Assembly (NCBI RefSeq): GCF_012427705.1
Contig: NZ_CP048602.1
Span: 1,240,001-1,304,000 of the forward strand
Length of the DNA stretch: 64,000 nt
Origin: Vreelandella piezotolerans
GTDB lineage: Bacteria; Pseudomonadota; Gammaproteobacteria; Pseudomonadales; Halomonadaceae
Direction: 5' to 3'
In this document: piece after piece, positions 19,218 to 28,118 of the stretch
Position numbering within the stretch: the first letter of the stretch is position 1
Layout of the letters: every line of letters starts with the position of its first letter
Position numbers and translations under genes: made by a program
The notes under the pieces: generated by a model
What the model was told of the DNA's origin: nothing
Seen by the model: the letters and a program-made list of their open reading frames with translations, nothing else
The model's database searches: none

Positions 19218-20687
19218 ATGGTCATGGCGTCTTCGGGACAACCTCGCATTCAGTGGCTGGGCCGCTGGGGCTTCATGCTGGCGGCCACCGGCTCGGCGGT
19301 GGGGCTGGGCAATATTTGGAAATTCCCCTACATCACCGGCGAGTACGGTGGCGGGGCCTTCGTGTTGGTCTACTTGGCGTGTATTTTGGCGGTGGGCGTG
19401 CCGGTCATGATGACGGAAATCGCCTTCGGCCGCCGGGGGCGCGGGAGCCCCATCGACGCCATACGTCGCGTGGTCACCGAATCTGGAGGGTCGTCGGCCT
19501 GGTCGCTGCTGGGTTGGATGGCCATGCTCTGCGGCTTCATGATTCTGTCGTTCTACGTCGTGGTGGCGGGCTGGTCGTTCTCTTACCTATGGAAGATGCT
19601 CTCCGGCGGCTTGGCGGGGTCCAGCGTGGACGACATGGCGGCCGTGTTCGGCGCCAACAACGCGAACCCCTTTGCGCTCGGCGGCTGGAGCACCCTGGTC
19701 ACGCTGCTGACCATGTTCATCGTCGGTAAAGGCGTTCAAGAGGGTATCGAGAAAAACGTCAGCTGGATGATGCCTGGCCTCGTGCTGATGCTCTTGCTGC
19801 TGATCGCCTTCGGGATATTTTCTGGCGGCTTCGGCGATGCGGTCGCGTTCCTGTTCTCCTTCAAGGCGGGCAGCCTCTCCAGCGAAGGGATGCTGGCGGC
19901 GCTGGGCCACGCGTTTTTTACCCTCTCGCTGGCGTCGGGAGCGATTCTGACGTACGGCAGCTACCTGCCCAAAGGTGCCTCCATTGGCCGCACCACTTTG
20001 AGCGTGGCCGTGGCCGATACCGTGGTGGCGCTGATGGCGGGGCTGGCGATCTTCCCGGTGATTTTTGCCAACGGTATGAATCCCGGCGAAGGCCCGGGCC
20101 TGCTCTTCATGAGCCTGCCGTTGGCGTTTCAGGCCATGCCGCTGGGGTCGCTGTTTGGCGTGCTGTTCTTCTTGATGCTCTCCATGGCCGCGCTCACCTC
20201 GTCGATCTCCATGGTGGAAGCGACGGTCTCTTGGCTGTGCGATAACAAAGGCATGAGCCGTCGGTCGGCAGCTTGGGCCACCGGCATCGTGCTGTGGCTG
20301 ATCAGCACGCTGGCGATGCTGTCGTTCAACCTGGGCGCAGACTGGACGCTGGCGGGCAAGCACTTCTTCGACTGGTTGGACTACCTCACCTCGCGCTGGA
20401 TGATGCCGTTGGGTGGCCTGGGTATGGTGCTGCTGGCGGGCTTCGTGCTGAACAGCGAGACCTTCCGCGACGAGCTGGGTCTTGCGCCACTGCCCTATGC
20501 ACTGTGGCTGGCCATGGTGCGCTATGTGAGCCCGCTGGGCATTCTGGTGATCTTCGTCGATGCTCTCGGGCTGTACCAGGTGTCGTTTGCGGCCCACTGG
20601 CCGGTGCTGCTAGCGCTGTTGGTGCTCGTGGCCGTGGTGGGCGAAGCCATTAGCCCGCGTCTTCGCCGAGCGCTTTCTTCCCGCTAA
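19218..20687 (+). CDS. Neurotransmitter:sodium symporter (NSS/SNF family) transporter
   Basis: A 489-residue, about 12-helix sodium-coupled carrier. The first helix GFMLAATGSAVGLGNIWKFP followed by YITGEYGGGAFVLVYL is the NSS (LeuT-type) signature holding the sodium and substrate sites. Bacterial relatives import amino acids such as tryptophan, leucine, alanine or glycine; the substrate here is unknown. The position after the betaine/serine cluster fits amino acid traffic, but it is a separate unit. An alternative ATG is six bases downstream. Its last 25 codons overlap the 3' end of umuC on the other strand. Confidence 0.9.
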   Translation: MVMASSGQPRIQWLGRWGFMLAATGSAVGLGNIWKFPYITGEYGGGAFVLVYLACILAVGVPVMMTEIAFGRRGRGSPIDAIRRVVTESGGSSAWSLLGWMAMLCGFMILSFYVVVAGWSFSYLWKMLSGGLAGSSVDDMAAVFGANNANPFALGGWSTLVTLLTMFIVGKGVQEGIEKNVSWMMPGLVLMLLLLIAFGIFSGGFGDAVAFLFSFKAGSLSSEGMLAALGHAFFTLSLASGAILTYGSYLPKGASIGRTTLSVAVADTVVALMAGLAIFPVIFANGMNPGEGPGLLFMSLPLAFQAMPLGSLFGVLFFLMLSMAALTSSISMVEATVSWLCDNKGMSRRSAAWATGIVLWLISTLAMLSFNLGADWTLAGKHFFDWLDYLTSRWMMPLGGLGMVLLAGFVLNSETFRDELGLAPLPYALWLAMVRYVSPLGILVIFVDALGLYQVSFAAHWPVLLALLVLVAVVGEAISPRLRRALSSR

Positions 20688-21998
20688 GCGCTGCTGCGCT
20701 TCTCGTCTCGCCCTGGCCTCAGCGATGGCGCCAGGGTGAGTGCCTGCCTCCATTAACTCATCCCAACACGTGGTATAGCGCTTGGAGCGATGCGCACAGC
20801 GCAGCTGCCAAGGTGCGTCGGCATCGGTCATACCAAAGCGTAGCGTACCTTGCCCCATCTTCTGGTTGATGGCGTCGACCGTCTTCATCAAGTGCGGGTG
20901 TGCTTTGGCGGCAGGCTGTAGCAGCGAGAGTTGATACTGCTGCGCATCCACCAAATCCAGCAGCATCACGCCCGCTTTCATGAACTGAAAGCCGGGCAGG
21001 TACATCTGGTCGAGCCCTTCGCGAACGGCCTCCAAGAGGATACGGGTATCGTCGGTAGGCGCGTCGAGTGGAATCATCGCGCTGGGCGAGCGCTGCGGTT
21101 GATCTTTGCGGTGGCGGTTGGTATTCAAGAACAGCATCACCGCGCGGGCCAGGCTGCCCTGCTGACGCAGTTTTTCGGCGCTGCGCTGGGCGTGGCGGCG
21201 CAGCGCCGCGTGCAGGTCCGCTTTGACGCCGGTGGCTTGACCGAACGAGCGTGAGGTCATGATGCGTTGACGGGGCTGCTCCACGGCGTTCATCTCCAGG
21301 CAGGGCGTACCGCGTAGTTCCAGTGCGGTGCGTGCCACTACCACGGAAAAGCGTTTGCGCAGCTGTTTCGGGTCGCACTCACGCAGGTCCCAGGCGGTGC
21401 GAATACCGCTCACCGCTAGCCGCTCCGCCAAGCGTCGCCCGACCCCCCACACGTCGCTAACGGCGAGCTGTTTGAGCAGCACATGGGTGGTCGCGCTATC
21501 GCCTTGAAGTAGACATACCCCTTCATAATGCGGCTGTTTTTTCGCTACGTGGTTGGCCAGCTTGGCCAGCGTGTGCGTCGGCGCAAGGCCCACGCACACG
21601 GGCAGCCCTAAATGGCGGCGAATACGGCGGCGCAGCGCTGCACCGATGGCTTGGCACTGGGCATCGTCGAAGCCGTCCAAGTAGATGAACATCTCGTCGA
21701 TGGAGTAGGGGGCGACCTCGGGACAGGCATCGCGCAGTAGCTGGGCCAGCCTTGCCGACATATCGCCATACAGCTCGTAGTTGGAAGAGAGCAGGTGAAT
21801 CACTCCGCGTCGGCGCAGCCCCTCTAACTGGTAGGCGGGCGTGCCCATGGCGATCTCCATGGCTTTCATCTCCGCCGAACGGGCAATCACACAGCCATCG
21901 TTATTCGACATCACGCCCACCGGCTTGCCTTCTAGCGCTGGGTTGAACACCCGCTCGCAGGAGACATAGAAGTTATTGGCATCTACCAGCCCGATCAT
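20610..21998 (-). CDS. umuC: DNA polymerase V catalytic subunit, Y family
   Basis: An error-prone translesion polymerase made in the SOS response. The catalytic aspartate Asp6 is in GLVDANNFYVSCERVF and the second acidic pair is in PYSIDEMFIYLDG. A C-terminal DUF4113-like region is present (KMGQGTLRFGM, followed by WQLRCAHRSKRYTTCWDELM). At 462 residues it is longer than the E. coli protein (422) because of a basic tail (QQRLAGRKRSAKTRANGFAH), and that tail is the part overlapping the NSS gene. The ATG overlaps the umuD stop codon by four bases, so the two are translationally coupled. Confidence 0.94.
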   Translation of the reverse strand: MIGLVDANNFYVSCERVFNPALEGKPVGVMSNNDGCVIARSAEMKAMEIAMGTPAYQLEGLRRRGVIHLLSSNYELYGDMSARLAQLLRDACPEVAPYSIDEMFIYLDGFDDAQCQAIGAALRRRIRRHLGLPVCVGLAPTHTLAKLANHVAKKQPHYEGVCLLQGDSATTHVLLKQLAVSDVWGVGRRLAERLAVSGIRTAWDLRECDPKQLRKRFSVVVARTALELRGTPCLEMNAVEQPRQRIMTSRSFGQATGVKADLHAALRRHAQRSAEKLRQQGSLARAVMLFLNTNRHRKDQPQRSPSAMIPLDAPTDDTRILLEAVREGLDQMYLPGFQFMKAGVMLLDLVDAQQYQLSLLQPAAKAHPHLMKTVDAINQKMGQGTLRFGMTDADAPWQLRCAHRSKRYTTCWDELMEAGTHPGAIAEARARREAQQRLAGRKRSAKTRANGFAHHGHEHQQR

Positions 21999-22438
21999 GG
22001 CAGGTACTCGTGTATGACGGCACGCACCACGCCCCAGTGCTGACAGTCGGTGTCTTCCAGTGGCAGCGGCGGGTAGTGGGGGTGGGCAGAGCAGAGGTGT
22101 GGCGTGCCGCGATACAGCGCGTAGCGTTTGATCAGCACTTCGTTATCGAACATGGCCACGAGGATATGCCCTAAGCGGGGCGTGACGCTGCGGTCGACGA
22201 CCAGTAAATCTCCCTCGAAGATGCCCCAGCCCTCCATGCTGTCGCCAGCGGCGGTGAGGTAAAACGTCTGGGTGGGATGTTTGATCAGCCGCGCATTGAG
22301 GTCGAGGGTGCGCGGCTCATAGTCTTGTGCCGGAGAAGGAAAGCCACTAAAGCCTGCGCGGCCTCGCAAGGGAGGAAACGGCAGCGGCTGAGACGTTAAC
22401 GGCAAGGCTGTCGCAACGGGGGCGAGTTGAGACGGCAT
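21995..22438 (-). CDS. umuD: DNA polymerase V accessory protein, LexA-like self-cleaving
   Basis: UmuD is cut by RecA-stimulated self-cleavage to UmuD', which joins UmuC. The catalytic dyad is Ser67 in GDSMEG and Lys104 in VLIKRY, 37 residues apart as in E. coli (Ser60/Lys97). The cleavage region reads SGFPSPAQDY, so the bond would be Ser31-Gly32 where E. coli has Cys24-Gly25; the distance from this glycine to the catalytic serine is 35 residues in both. The proline-rich N-terminal arm is seven residues longer. GAGGAT precedes the ATG. LexA-like boxes lie just upstream. Confidence 0.93.
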   Translation of the reverse strand: MPSQLAPVATALPLTSQPLPFPPLRGRAGFSGFPSPAQDYEPRTLDLNARLIKHPTQTFYLTAAGDSMEGWGIFEGDLLVVDRSVTPRLGHILVAMFDNEVLIKRYALYRGTPHLCSAHPHYPPLPLEDTDCQHWGVVRAVIHEYLP

Positions 22439-22460
22439 CGTCGGTATCCTCGAGAATGAA

Positions 22461-22493
22461 TGGTGTGTTTATATACAGTATAAATAAACAGTA
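22461..22493 (-). promoter_or_regulatory. Two overlapping LexA (SOS) box candidates upstream of umuDC
   Basis: Positions 22474-22493 read TACAGTATAAATAAACAGTA, close to the gammaproteobacterial LexA consensus with one half perfect. Positions 22461-22480, read on the minus strand, give TACTGTATATAAACACACCA, whose left part matches the E. coli umuDC box while the right half is degraded. They lie 23-55 bases upstream of umuD, where a repressor would block transcription. Confidence 0.7.
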
Positions 22494-22527
22494 TTTATCC
22501 ACGAGGTAAAAATTGCAAGCTCGCCTC

Positions 22528-22620
22528 TTAGCGGGCCAGCCACAGCCCCACGACCAGGGCACTAATGACCGTGATAAAAAACACAAGGTTGCGAACGCGG
22601 GTATCGCGGCGAGGTTTCAT
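22528..22620 (-). CDS. Small single-pass membrane peptide, 30 residues, function unknown
   Basis: ATG at 22620 is preceded by GGAG seven bases away and encodes a basic N-terminus (MKPRRDTRVRN) followed by one hydrophobic helix (LVFFITVISALVVGLWLA) and a final arginine. This is the form of many bacterial membrane microproteins. The frame can be extended to 22728, but that part looks non-coding. It lies between umuD and the divergent hydrolase gene. I do not recognise the family. Confidence 0.5.
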   Translation of the reverse strand: MKPRRDTRVRNLVFFITVISALVVGLWLAR

Positions 22621-22790
22621 GGCAATCTCCATCAAAAAATAATCGGCGTCGTGGCCCGTGGCCGCGTAAAAGCAGCGCAAGCGCTGCGTCGAGCATGGTA
22701 ACGTTTGCATCCTAATGTTTGCATCCATAGCGTCATCTGACGCGCCGGATTTTCGCTGTGAGACACTGATTTATGAAGGACGCTTCTCGA

Positions 22791-23663
22791 ATGAGTGCGG
22801 CGCCTCAGCCGCTTTCGTTGGCCGATGGGCGGTTAGCGGCCCTGAGCTGGGGACAGCGTGACGCGCCCACTTGGCTGGCGCTGCATGGCTGGCTGGATAA
22901 CGCCGCGAGCTTCACACGCCTAGCCCCGCACTTGGTGAGTACATTGGGCATTCGCATCGTGGCGATCGATTTTCGTGGCCACGGGCACTCCGTCCATGCA
23001 CCTGCGGGCAGCGACTACGCGCTCTGGGACTACACCCATGATGTGCTGGATACCATGGACGACCTAGGCCTCGAACAGACCACGCTGCTGGCGCACTCCA
23101 TGGGCGCGGCGGTTGCCTGTTTGATCGCGGCTGCCTTGCCAGAAAAGGTCGCGCAACTGGTGCTGCTGGACGGCTTGGGCGCGCTCAATACGCCGCCAGA
23201 AGAGACGGTTAGCCAACTGCGCAAAGGCGTCATCGCTCATCGGCGCAGTTCTTCACGCACGCCGCGTTATCCTGACCTGGAAAGCGCCGTGGCGGCCCGG
23301 GTGGCGGGCGGTGTCACGCCGTTGGACAGTATCACCGCGATGCCTTTGGTCGAGCGCAATACTCAAATCACCGCCGATGGTAAGGTGCAGATGCGTACCG
23401 ATAGCCGCCTGCTCAAACCCTCGCTGGTACGCTTTACGCCCCAGCAGGTGCTGGCCGTACTGAGCGAGATTCGCGCACCGGTGCTATTGATAGAAGGAGA
23501 ACGAGGTATTTTGGGCGAGCGGGCATGGGCCGTTCAGGCGCGGCAGGCAGTGCCGAAGCTCACCCGGCACGTGCTATCAGGCGGTCATCATCTGCATTTG
23601 GAGCCGCAGGCCGTCGAACGCGTGGCCGACGTGATCTCTCGTGAACACTGCTTGGCCAGTTGA
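22791..23663 (+). CDS. Alpha/beta hydrolase
   Basis: The 290-residue protein has the alpha/beta hydrolase fold: WLALHGWLDNAASF is the oxyanion-loop region, LLAHSMGAAVA the nucleophile elbow (Ser in H-S-M-G) and SGGHHLHLEP the histidine near the C-terminus. A catalytic aspartate or glutamate is likely in the segment LLIEGERG. The specific substrate is not known; esterase or thioesterase activity is possible. The start at 22791 is chosen because GAAGGA lies 10 bases before it; an in-frame ATG at 22773 would add six residues. Its neighbour 60 bases downstream is another serine hydrolase on the same strand. Confidence 0.8.
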   Translation: MSAAPQPLSLADGRLAALSWGQRDAPTWLALHGWLDNAASFTRLAPHLVSTLGIRIVAIDFRGHGHSVHAPAGSDYALWDYTHDVLDTMDDLGLEQTTLLAHSMGAAVACLIAAALPEKVAQLVLLDGLGALNTPPEETVSQLRKGVIAHRRSSSRTPRYPDLESAVAARVAGGVTPLDSITAMPLVERNTQITADGKVQMRTDSRLLKPSLVRFTPQQVLAVLSEIRAPVLLIEGERGILGERAWAVQARQAVPKLTRHVLSGGHHLHLEPQAVERVADVISREHCLAS

Positions 23664-23723
23664 TGGTGCATGAAAAGCCAACGCACACCCATGGGTCGCT
23701 AGGCCAACAAGGAGGGTCGGAAC

Positions 23724-24740
23724 GTGGTTAGCCAATTGACGCAGAGAGCACTGGGGGGCGGCAATAAAGTCGCTCTGGTGTTAGGTAGCGGTGGCGCAAG
23801 GGGGTATGCACACATCGGCGTGATCGAGGCGCTAGAAGCCCGAGGTTTCGAGATCATTTCGATAGCCGGATGCTCCATGGGCGCGCTGATCGGCGGCATT
23901 TACGCGTCGGGTAAGCTGCCGGAGTATCGCGACTGGGTGTGTAACCTCGATTACCTAGACGTGCTCAAGCTGGTCGACGTGACTTGGAGCCCCATGGGCG
24001 CGATGCGCGCCAACAAAGTGATGAGCAAGCTCGAAGAGCTGGTGGGCGATCGGCTGATCGAAGACCTGCCCATTCCGGTGACCACCGTGGCGACGGACTT
24101 GGTGCGTCAGCGAGAAGTCTGGTTTCAAAACGGCCCGCTACTGCGCGCCATCCGCGCTTCGATTGCCGTGCCGGGAGTGATCACGCCGGTACACGTTGGT
24201 GAGCAGGTGCTGGTGGATGGCGGGCTGCTCAATCCGCTCCCCATGATGCCGATTCTGGCGGCCCATGAGGCGGATTTCGTGGTGGCGGTGAACGTTACCG
24301 CCCACAGCCCGCAGCCCGTCACGCTGGATGAGCTGCTACCCAAAGAGGCACACGATGACGAACGCACCGCCCTAGTGCGTGATCGGGACGCCAATATTGG
24401 TGGCTGGATAGAAGAGGTGCGCGCCACCACCCGGCGGCTGTGGGGCGGTTTGGGCGGTGGTGTCGACGAGAGCGACGATGACGAAACCGTGGACCTGCGT
24501 GGCAAGCGTGAGTGGGGCAAGCTGGATATGATTCTGGAGTCGTTCGATATTACTCAGGCGGCACTAGCGAAGTACAAAGTGGCGGGCTATCCGCCCGACG
24601 TACTGATCGAGATTCCCAAAACGGTTTGCAGCACTTATGAATTCCACCGTGCCAACGAGTTGATTCGGTTAGGCCGTCACTTGGCCGATGAGGCATTGGA
24701 GCGACGCATGCCGAGCATCGCCTCGGATGCGGCGGAGTAA
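23724..24740 (+). CDS. rssA: Patatin-like phospholipase family protein, RssA type
   Basis: A patatin-type serine hydrolase with a Ser-Asp dyad: Ser51 in GCSMGA and Asp165 in VDGGLLNPLP, with the glycine-rich oxyanion loop GSGGARGYAHIG at residues 21-32. The 338-residue protein has a charged insert (DESDDDETVDLRGKREWGK) in the C-terminal half. The GTG start at 23724 is preceded by AGGAGG at the right distance. RssA-like proteins are thought to act on phospholipids or acyl esters; the true substrate is not established. It converges on smrA with 17 bases between stop codons. Confidence 0.85.
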   Translation: MVSQLTQRALGGGNKVALVLGSGGARGYAHIGVIEALEARGFEIISIAGCSMGALIGGIYASGKLPEYRDWVCNLDYLDVLKLVDVTWSPMGAMRANKVMSKLEELVGDRLIEDLPIPVTTVATDLVRQREVWFQNGPLLRAIRASIAVPGVITPVHVGEQVLVDGGLLNPLPMMPILAAHEADFVVAVNVTAHSPQPVTLDELLPKEAHDDERTALVRDRDANIGGWIEEVRATTRRLWGGLGGGVDESDDDETVDLRGKREWGKLDMILESFDITQAALAKYKVAGYPPDVLIEIPKTVCSTYEFHRANELIRLGRHLADEALERRMPSIASDAAE

Positions 24741-24757
24741 ACACGTTAGAAATAACC

Positions 24758-25321
24758 CTACTGGCCACGCTTACGCAGCAAGATATACACCGCCCCGGTG
24801 CCGCCATCGATATCGGTGGCAGAGCAGAACGCCAGCACGCCGGGCCACTCTCTCAGCCAGGCGTTGGTGTGGCTTTTCAGCACAGGGAAGTCGGACGTGG
24901 TGCCCCACGCCTTGCCATGCACCACCAGCACGCAGCGCAGCCCCTGAGCGGCGGCGTCGCGCAAGAAACTCTCCAGCTCCAAACGCGCCTCTTCCAAGGT
25001 GTAGCCGTGCAGATCCAACCCCGCCTGCCATGCCGTTTGGCCCCGTTTGAGCTGGCTAAAGGTACGCCAGGGGAGGTCGGGGACGCTGAACTCAAGATAC
25101 TCCGAGGGCCGCACGGCCTCTACCCGGCCATCGGAAGTGCGCCCACTGGTTTGCAACGTGTTGCTCTCCACCGCCGCGCGGCGGCGCGCTTCGCTGGCCT
25201 CTGACGGGCGCTTGGGCTTGCCGGGATCGGCTTGGTTAGTGGCAATACGGCGCACCCCTGCCGCCTGCAGCGCTTGGCGAAAGGCACTGATATCGTCATC
25301 GTTGGGCAGGTGTCGCGTCAT
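24758..25321 (-). CDS. smrA: Smr-domain DNA endonuclease-like protein
   Basis: A 187-residue protein whose C-terminal half is an Smr domain: GLDLHGYTLEEARLELESFL contains the D-L-H-G motif and VLVVHGKAWG the H-G-x-G-type motif, ending with GGTGAVYILLRK. The N-terminal half is charged and low in recognisable structure. Stand-alone Smr proteins of this type (SmrA/YdaL) nick DNA or RNA in vitro; the cellular role is unclear. It is divergent from prmB. Confidence 0.85.
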   Translation of the reverse strand: MTRHLPNDDDISAFRQALQAAGVRRIATNQADPGKPKRPSEASEARRRAAVESNTLQTSGRTSDGRVEAVRPSEYLEFSVPDLPWRTFSQLKRGQTAWQAGLDLHGYTLEEARLELESFLRDAAAQGLRCVLVVHGKAWGTTSDFPVLKSHTNAWLREWPGVLAFCSATDIDGGTGAVYILLRKRGQ

Positions 25322-25471
25322 GGTCGGCTCGAATCAACAAGGTAGTGGTGAAAAACACGGCGATGAATAAAAACGCTAAGGCGAGACAGTATAGCGAGCC
25401 TAGCGCTGCTGTGAACCGGGCGGCGTCAAAGGTACAATCCCCCTAACGAATTTTTGACGCCAGGAGCCCTT

Positions 25472-26431
25472 GTGACCACGCATCTCACCGATGAGTCCTT
25501 CCCCTCGACGTTAGCGCAGCCGGAATCTGCGTTGATCAGCGAGCTTTTCACGCTGAGAGACTATTTGCGCTGGGTTTCCAGTGAGTTCTATTTGGCGGGG
25601 TTGCACTATGGCCACGGTACGCAGTCGCCATGGGACGAGGCGGTAGCGCTCTGCCTGGGTGCGCTGCATCTGCCCTGGAACGTCGACCCCGCCGTGCTGG
25701 ATGCGCGGCTGCTGCCCGTCGAGCGCGAGCGGATCATTCGCCTCGCTCGTGAGCGCGTCACCACGCGCCGCCCGCTGCCGTATCTGCTGGGCGAAGCCTT
25801 CTTTGCTGGCTATCCCTTCAACGTCGATGAGCGCGTGTTGATCCCCCGCTCGCCGATGGCTGAACTGATCGAAGATGGCTTTGCCGCCTGGTTCCCCGAA
25901 GAGCCGCCCGCCCGGGTGCTGGATTTATGCACCGGCTCTGGCTGTATCGGCATTGCCACGGCGCTGGTGCTGCCCACCTGTGAAGTGGCGCTGGCGGATA
26001 TCAGCCAGGATGCCTTGGCCGTGGCGCGGCAAAATATTACCCGTCACGATGTCGGCGACCGCGTGCGCGCCGTGGCATCGGACGTGTTCGACGGCCTGGA
26101 AGGCCAGCGCTTCGACCTGATCGTCTCCAACCCGCCCTACGTCGATGAGCGCGATCTGGCCACCATGCCCGCCGAGTTCCGCCACGAGCCGTCGCTGGCG
26201 CTGGGCGCCGGCAGCGACGGCCTGGATATCGTGCGGCGCATTCTGCGCGAGGCGCGGCAACACTTAACGGAAGAGGGCTGGCTGATCGTCGAAGTCGGCA
26301 ACTCTGACCGCCACGTGGAGGCCGCCTTCCCCGAGGTGCCGTTCATCTGGCTTGAATTCGAGCGTGGCGGCCAGGGCGTGTTCGCCCTGAGCGCCGCTGA
26401 ACTCGACGCCCATGCGGCGTCTTTTGCGTGA
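25472..26431 (+). CDS. prmB: Ribosomal protein uL3 glutamine methyltransferase
   Basis: Transfers a methyl group from S-adenosylmethionine to a glutamine of ribosomal protein L3. The SAM-binding motif is [17 protein letters not shown] and the catalytic motif is NPPY in [17 protein letters not shown] at 25472 with AGGAG eight bases upstream is taken as the start (319 residues) rather than the TTG at 25454, which lies before the ribosome site. It is followed after 13 bases by aroC, the usual gammaproteobacterial order. Confidence 0.93.
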   Translation: MTTHLTDESFPSTLAQPESALISELFTLRDYLRWVSSEFYLAGLHYGHGTQSPWDEAVALCLGALHLPWNVDPAVLDARLLPVERERIIRLARERVTTRRPLPYLLGEAFFAGYPFNVDERVLIPRSPMAELIEDGFAAWFPEEPPARVLDLCTGSGCIGIATALVLPTCEVALADISQDALAVARQNITRHDVGDRVRAVASDVFDGLEGQRFDLIVSNPPYVDERDLATMPAEFRHEPSLALGAGSDGLDIVRRILREARQHLTEEGWLIVEVGNSDRHVEAAFPEVPFIWLEFERGGQGVFALSAAELDAHAASFA

Positions 26432-26444
26432 GGAATTAACGCCC

Positions 26445-27536
26445 ATGTCTGGCAATACGTTTGGCAAACTGTTTACCGTCACTACTTTTGGCGAAAGCCA
26501 CGGTCCCGCGTTGGGAGCCATCATCGATGGCTGCCCTCCCGGTATCGCGATTAGCGAAGAGGATCTGCAAGGCGACCTGGATCGCCGTCGCCCTGGCAGC
26601 TCGCGCCACACCACCCAGCGCAAAGAGCCGGATCAGGTGCGCATTCTTTCCGGCGTGTTCGACGGCAAGACCACCGGCACCTCCATTGGCCTGCTGATCG
26701 AAAACACCGACCAGCGCTCCAAGGACTACTCCAAGATCAAGGACCAGTTCCGCCCCGCCCACGCGGACTACACTTATCACCACAAGTATGGCCACCGCGA
26801 CTACCGAGGGGGCGGCCGCTCCAGTGCCCGTGAAACCGCCATGCGCGTGGCGGCCGGTGCCATTGCCAAGAAGGTGCTGGCGGCACAGGGTATTCAGATT
26901 CGTGGCTACATGAGCCAGCTCGGACCGATCAAGATCGACTTCAAAACCTGGGACGCCGTCGATCAGAACGCCTTTTTCTGCCCCGACCCCGATAAGGTCC
27001 CTGAGCTGGAAACCTACATGGATCAGCTTCGCCGGGATCAGGACTCCGTGGGTGCGGAAATCACCGTGATTGCCGAGGGCGTGCCCGTGGGTCTGGGCGA
27101 GCCGGTCTTCGACCGCCTGGATGCTGATCTAGCGCACGGTTTGATGAGTATCAACGCGGTAAAAGGGATCGAAATCGGCGCGGGCTTTGGCTGCGTTGCC
27201 CAGCGCGGAAGCGAACACCGCGACGAGATGACGCCGGAAGGCTTTCTCTCCAACCACGCAGGCGGCGTGCTGGGCGGCATTTCCAGCGGCCAGCCCATCG
27301 TCGCGCGGCTGGCGCTGAAGCCGACGTCCAGCATTACCACGCCCGGACGCTCCATCGATGTATACGGCGAGCCGGTCGAGGTGATCACCAAAGGGCGTCA
27401 CGACCCCTGCGTGGGCATTCGGGCAACGCCCATCGCCGAAGCCATGATGGCCATGACGCTGCTCGATCACTGGCTTCGCCATCGTGGCCAAAACGCCGAC
27501 GTTAGCGTTGATACACCGCGTTTGGGTCAGCGATAA
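26445..27536 (+). CDS. aroC: Chorismate synthase
   Basis: Converts 5-enolpyruvylshikimate-3-phosphate to chorismate with reduced FMN, the last common step to aromatic amino acids, folate and quinones. Family signatures are visible: [18 protein letters not shown] near the N-terminus, [20 protein letters not shown] in the middle, and [17 protein letters not shown]. The ATG at 26445 gives the standard 363-residue protein beginning MSGNTFG; an upstream in-frame ATG at 26412 overlaps prmB and is rejected. Confidence 0.97.
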   Translation: MSGNTFGKLFTVTTFGESHGPALGAIIDGCPPGIAISEEDLQGDLDRRRPGSSRHTTQRKEPDQVRILSGVFDGKTTGTSIGLLIENTDQRSKDYSKIKDQFRPAHADYTYHHKYGHRDYRGGGRSSARETAMRVAAGAIAKKVLAAQGIQIRGYMSQLGPIKIDFKTWDAVDQNAFFCPDPDKVPELETYMDQLRRDQDSVGAEITVIAEGVPVGLGEPVFDRLDADLAHGLMSINAVKGIEIGAGFGCVAQRGSEHRDEMTPEGFLSNHAGGVLGGISSGQPIVARLALKPTSSITTPGRSIDVYGEPVEVITKGRHDPCVGIRATPIAEAMMAMTLLDHWLRHRGQNADVSVDTPRLGQR

Positions 27537-27596
27537 CGCCAAGGTACGCCGAGAAGTTCGCTGCTACACTCAAGGAAGACGGTTAAGGAGTTCCCT

Positions 27597-27968
27597 ATGA
27601 AAATTAACGTTGAGTTTGACCTGACGCCCGATGAGTTTCGGCAGTCGCTGGGACTCCCCGATGTGGAAGCGTTCCAGCAGAACTTGCTGAACAACATTCA
27701 ACGGCAGATGGAATCAGGGGTAGAGGGCTATGACCCCATGAGCTTGATGCGCCCCTTTTTGCAGCAACCCATGATGCAGCAGGGGCTTTCACAGGGGCTG
27801 GCCAATTTTGGCACCTATCAACAGATGATGCTGGATATGCTGCGCCAGGCCGGTAGCGCCCACAGCGGTAGTGCCAGCCAAACGGATAGCGAACCTTCGT
27901 CGGCGGCCAATGAGAAAACGACCAAGGCGAAAGCCACGGCCTCTTCTCGCTCTCGGGCCAAGGGGTAG
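27597..27968 (+). CDS. DUF6489-like protein next to the PHA genes
   Basis: A 123-residue soluble protein starting MKINVEFDLTPDEFRQSLGLPDVEAFQ, a pattern I associate with the DUF6489 family. The middle is rich in methionine and glutamine and predicted helical; the last 35 residues are a low-complexity Ser/Ala/Lys tail. AAGGAG precedes the ATG. Its position directly before a phasin and PHA synthase suggests a role at PHA granules, but no function is established. Confidence 0.75.
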   Translation: MKINVEFDLTPDEFRQSLGLPDVEAFQQNLLNNIQRQMESGVEGYDPMSLMRPFLQQPMMQQGLSQGLANFGTYQQMMLDMLRQAGSAHSGSASQTDSEPSSAANEKTTKAKATASSRSRAKG

Positions 27969-28118
27969 GCGAGTTAGGCGCTATCGATGGGGAGCACTGC
28001 GGCGGGAGTATATTGCAAAGCAGCATGGCGCGTATTACTCTTTTTGCGGTGCAGCAATTTGCGATGTGATGAGCCACTCCCGGCTCATGCCAAGGAACGA
28101 GAGATAGGAGCAATCACC

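Noticed and set aside
20610..20687. A frameshift or false stop in umuC or the NSS gene
   Set aside because: Both frames stay open with coherent family sequence up to near their ends; the overlap itself does not require an error, though one cannot be excluded.
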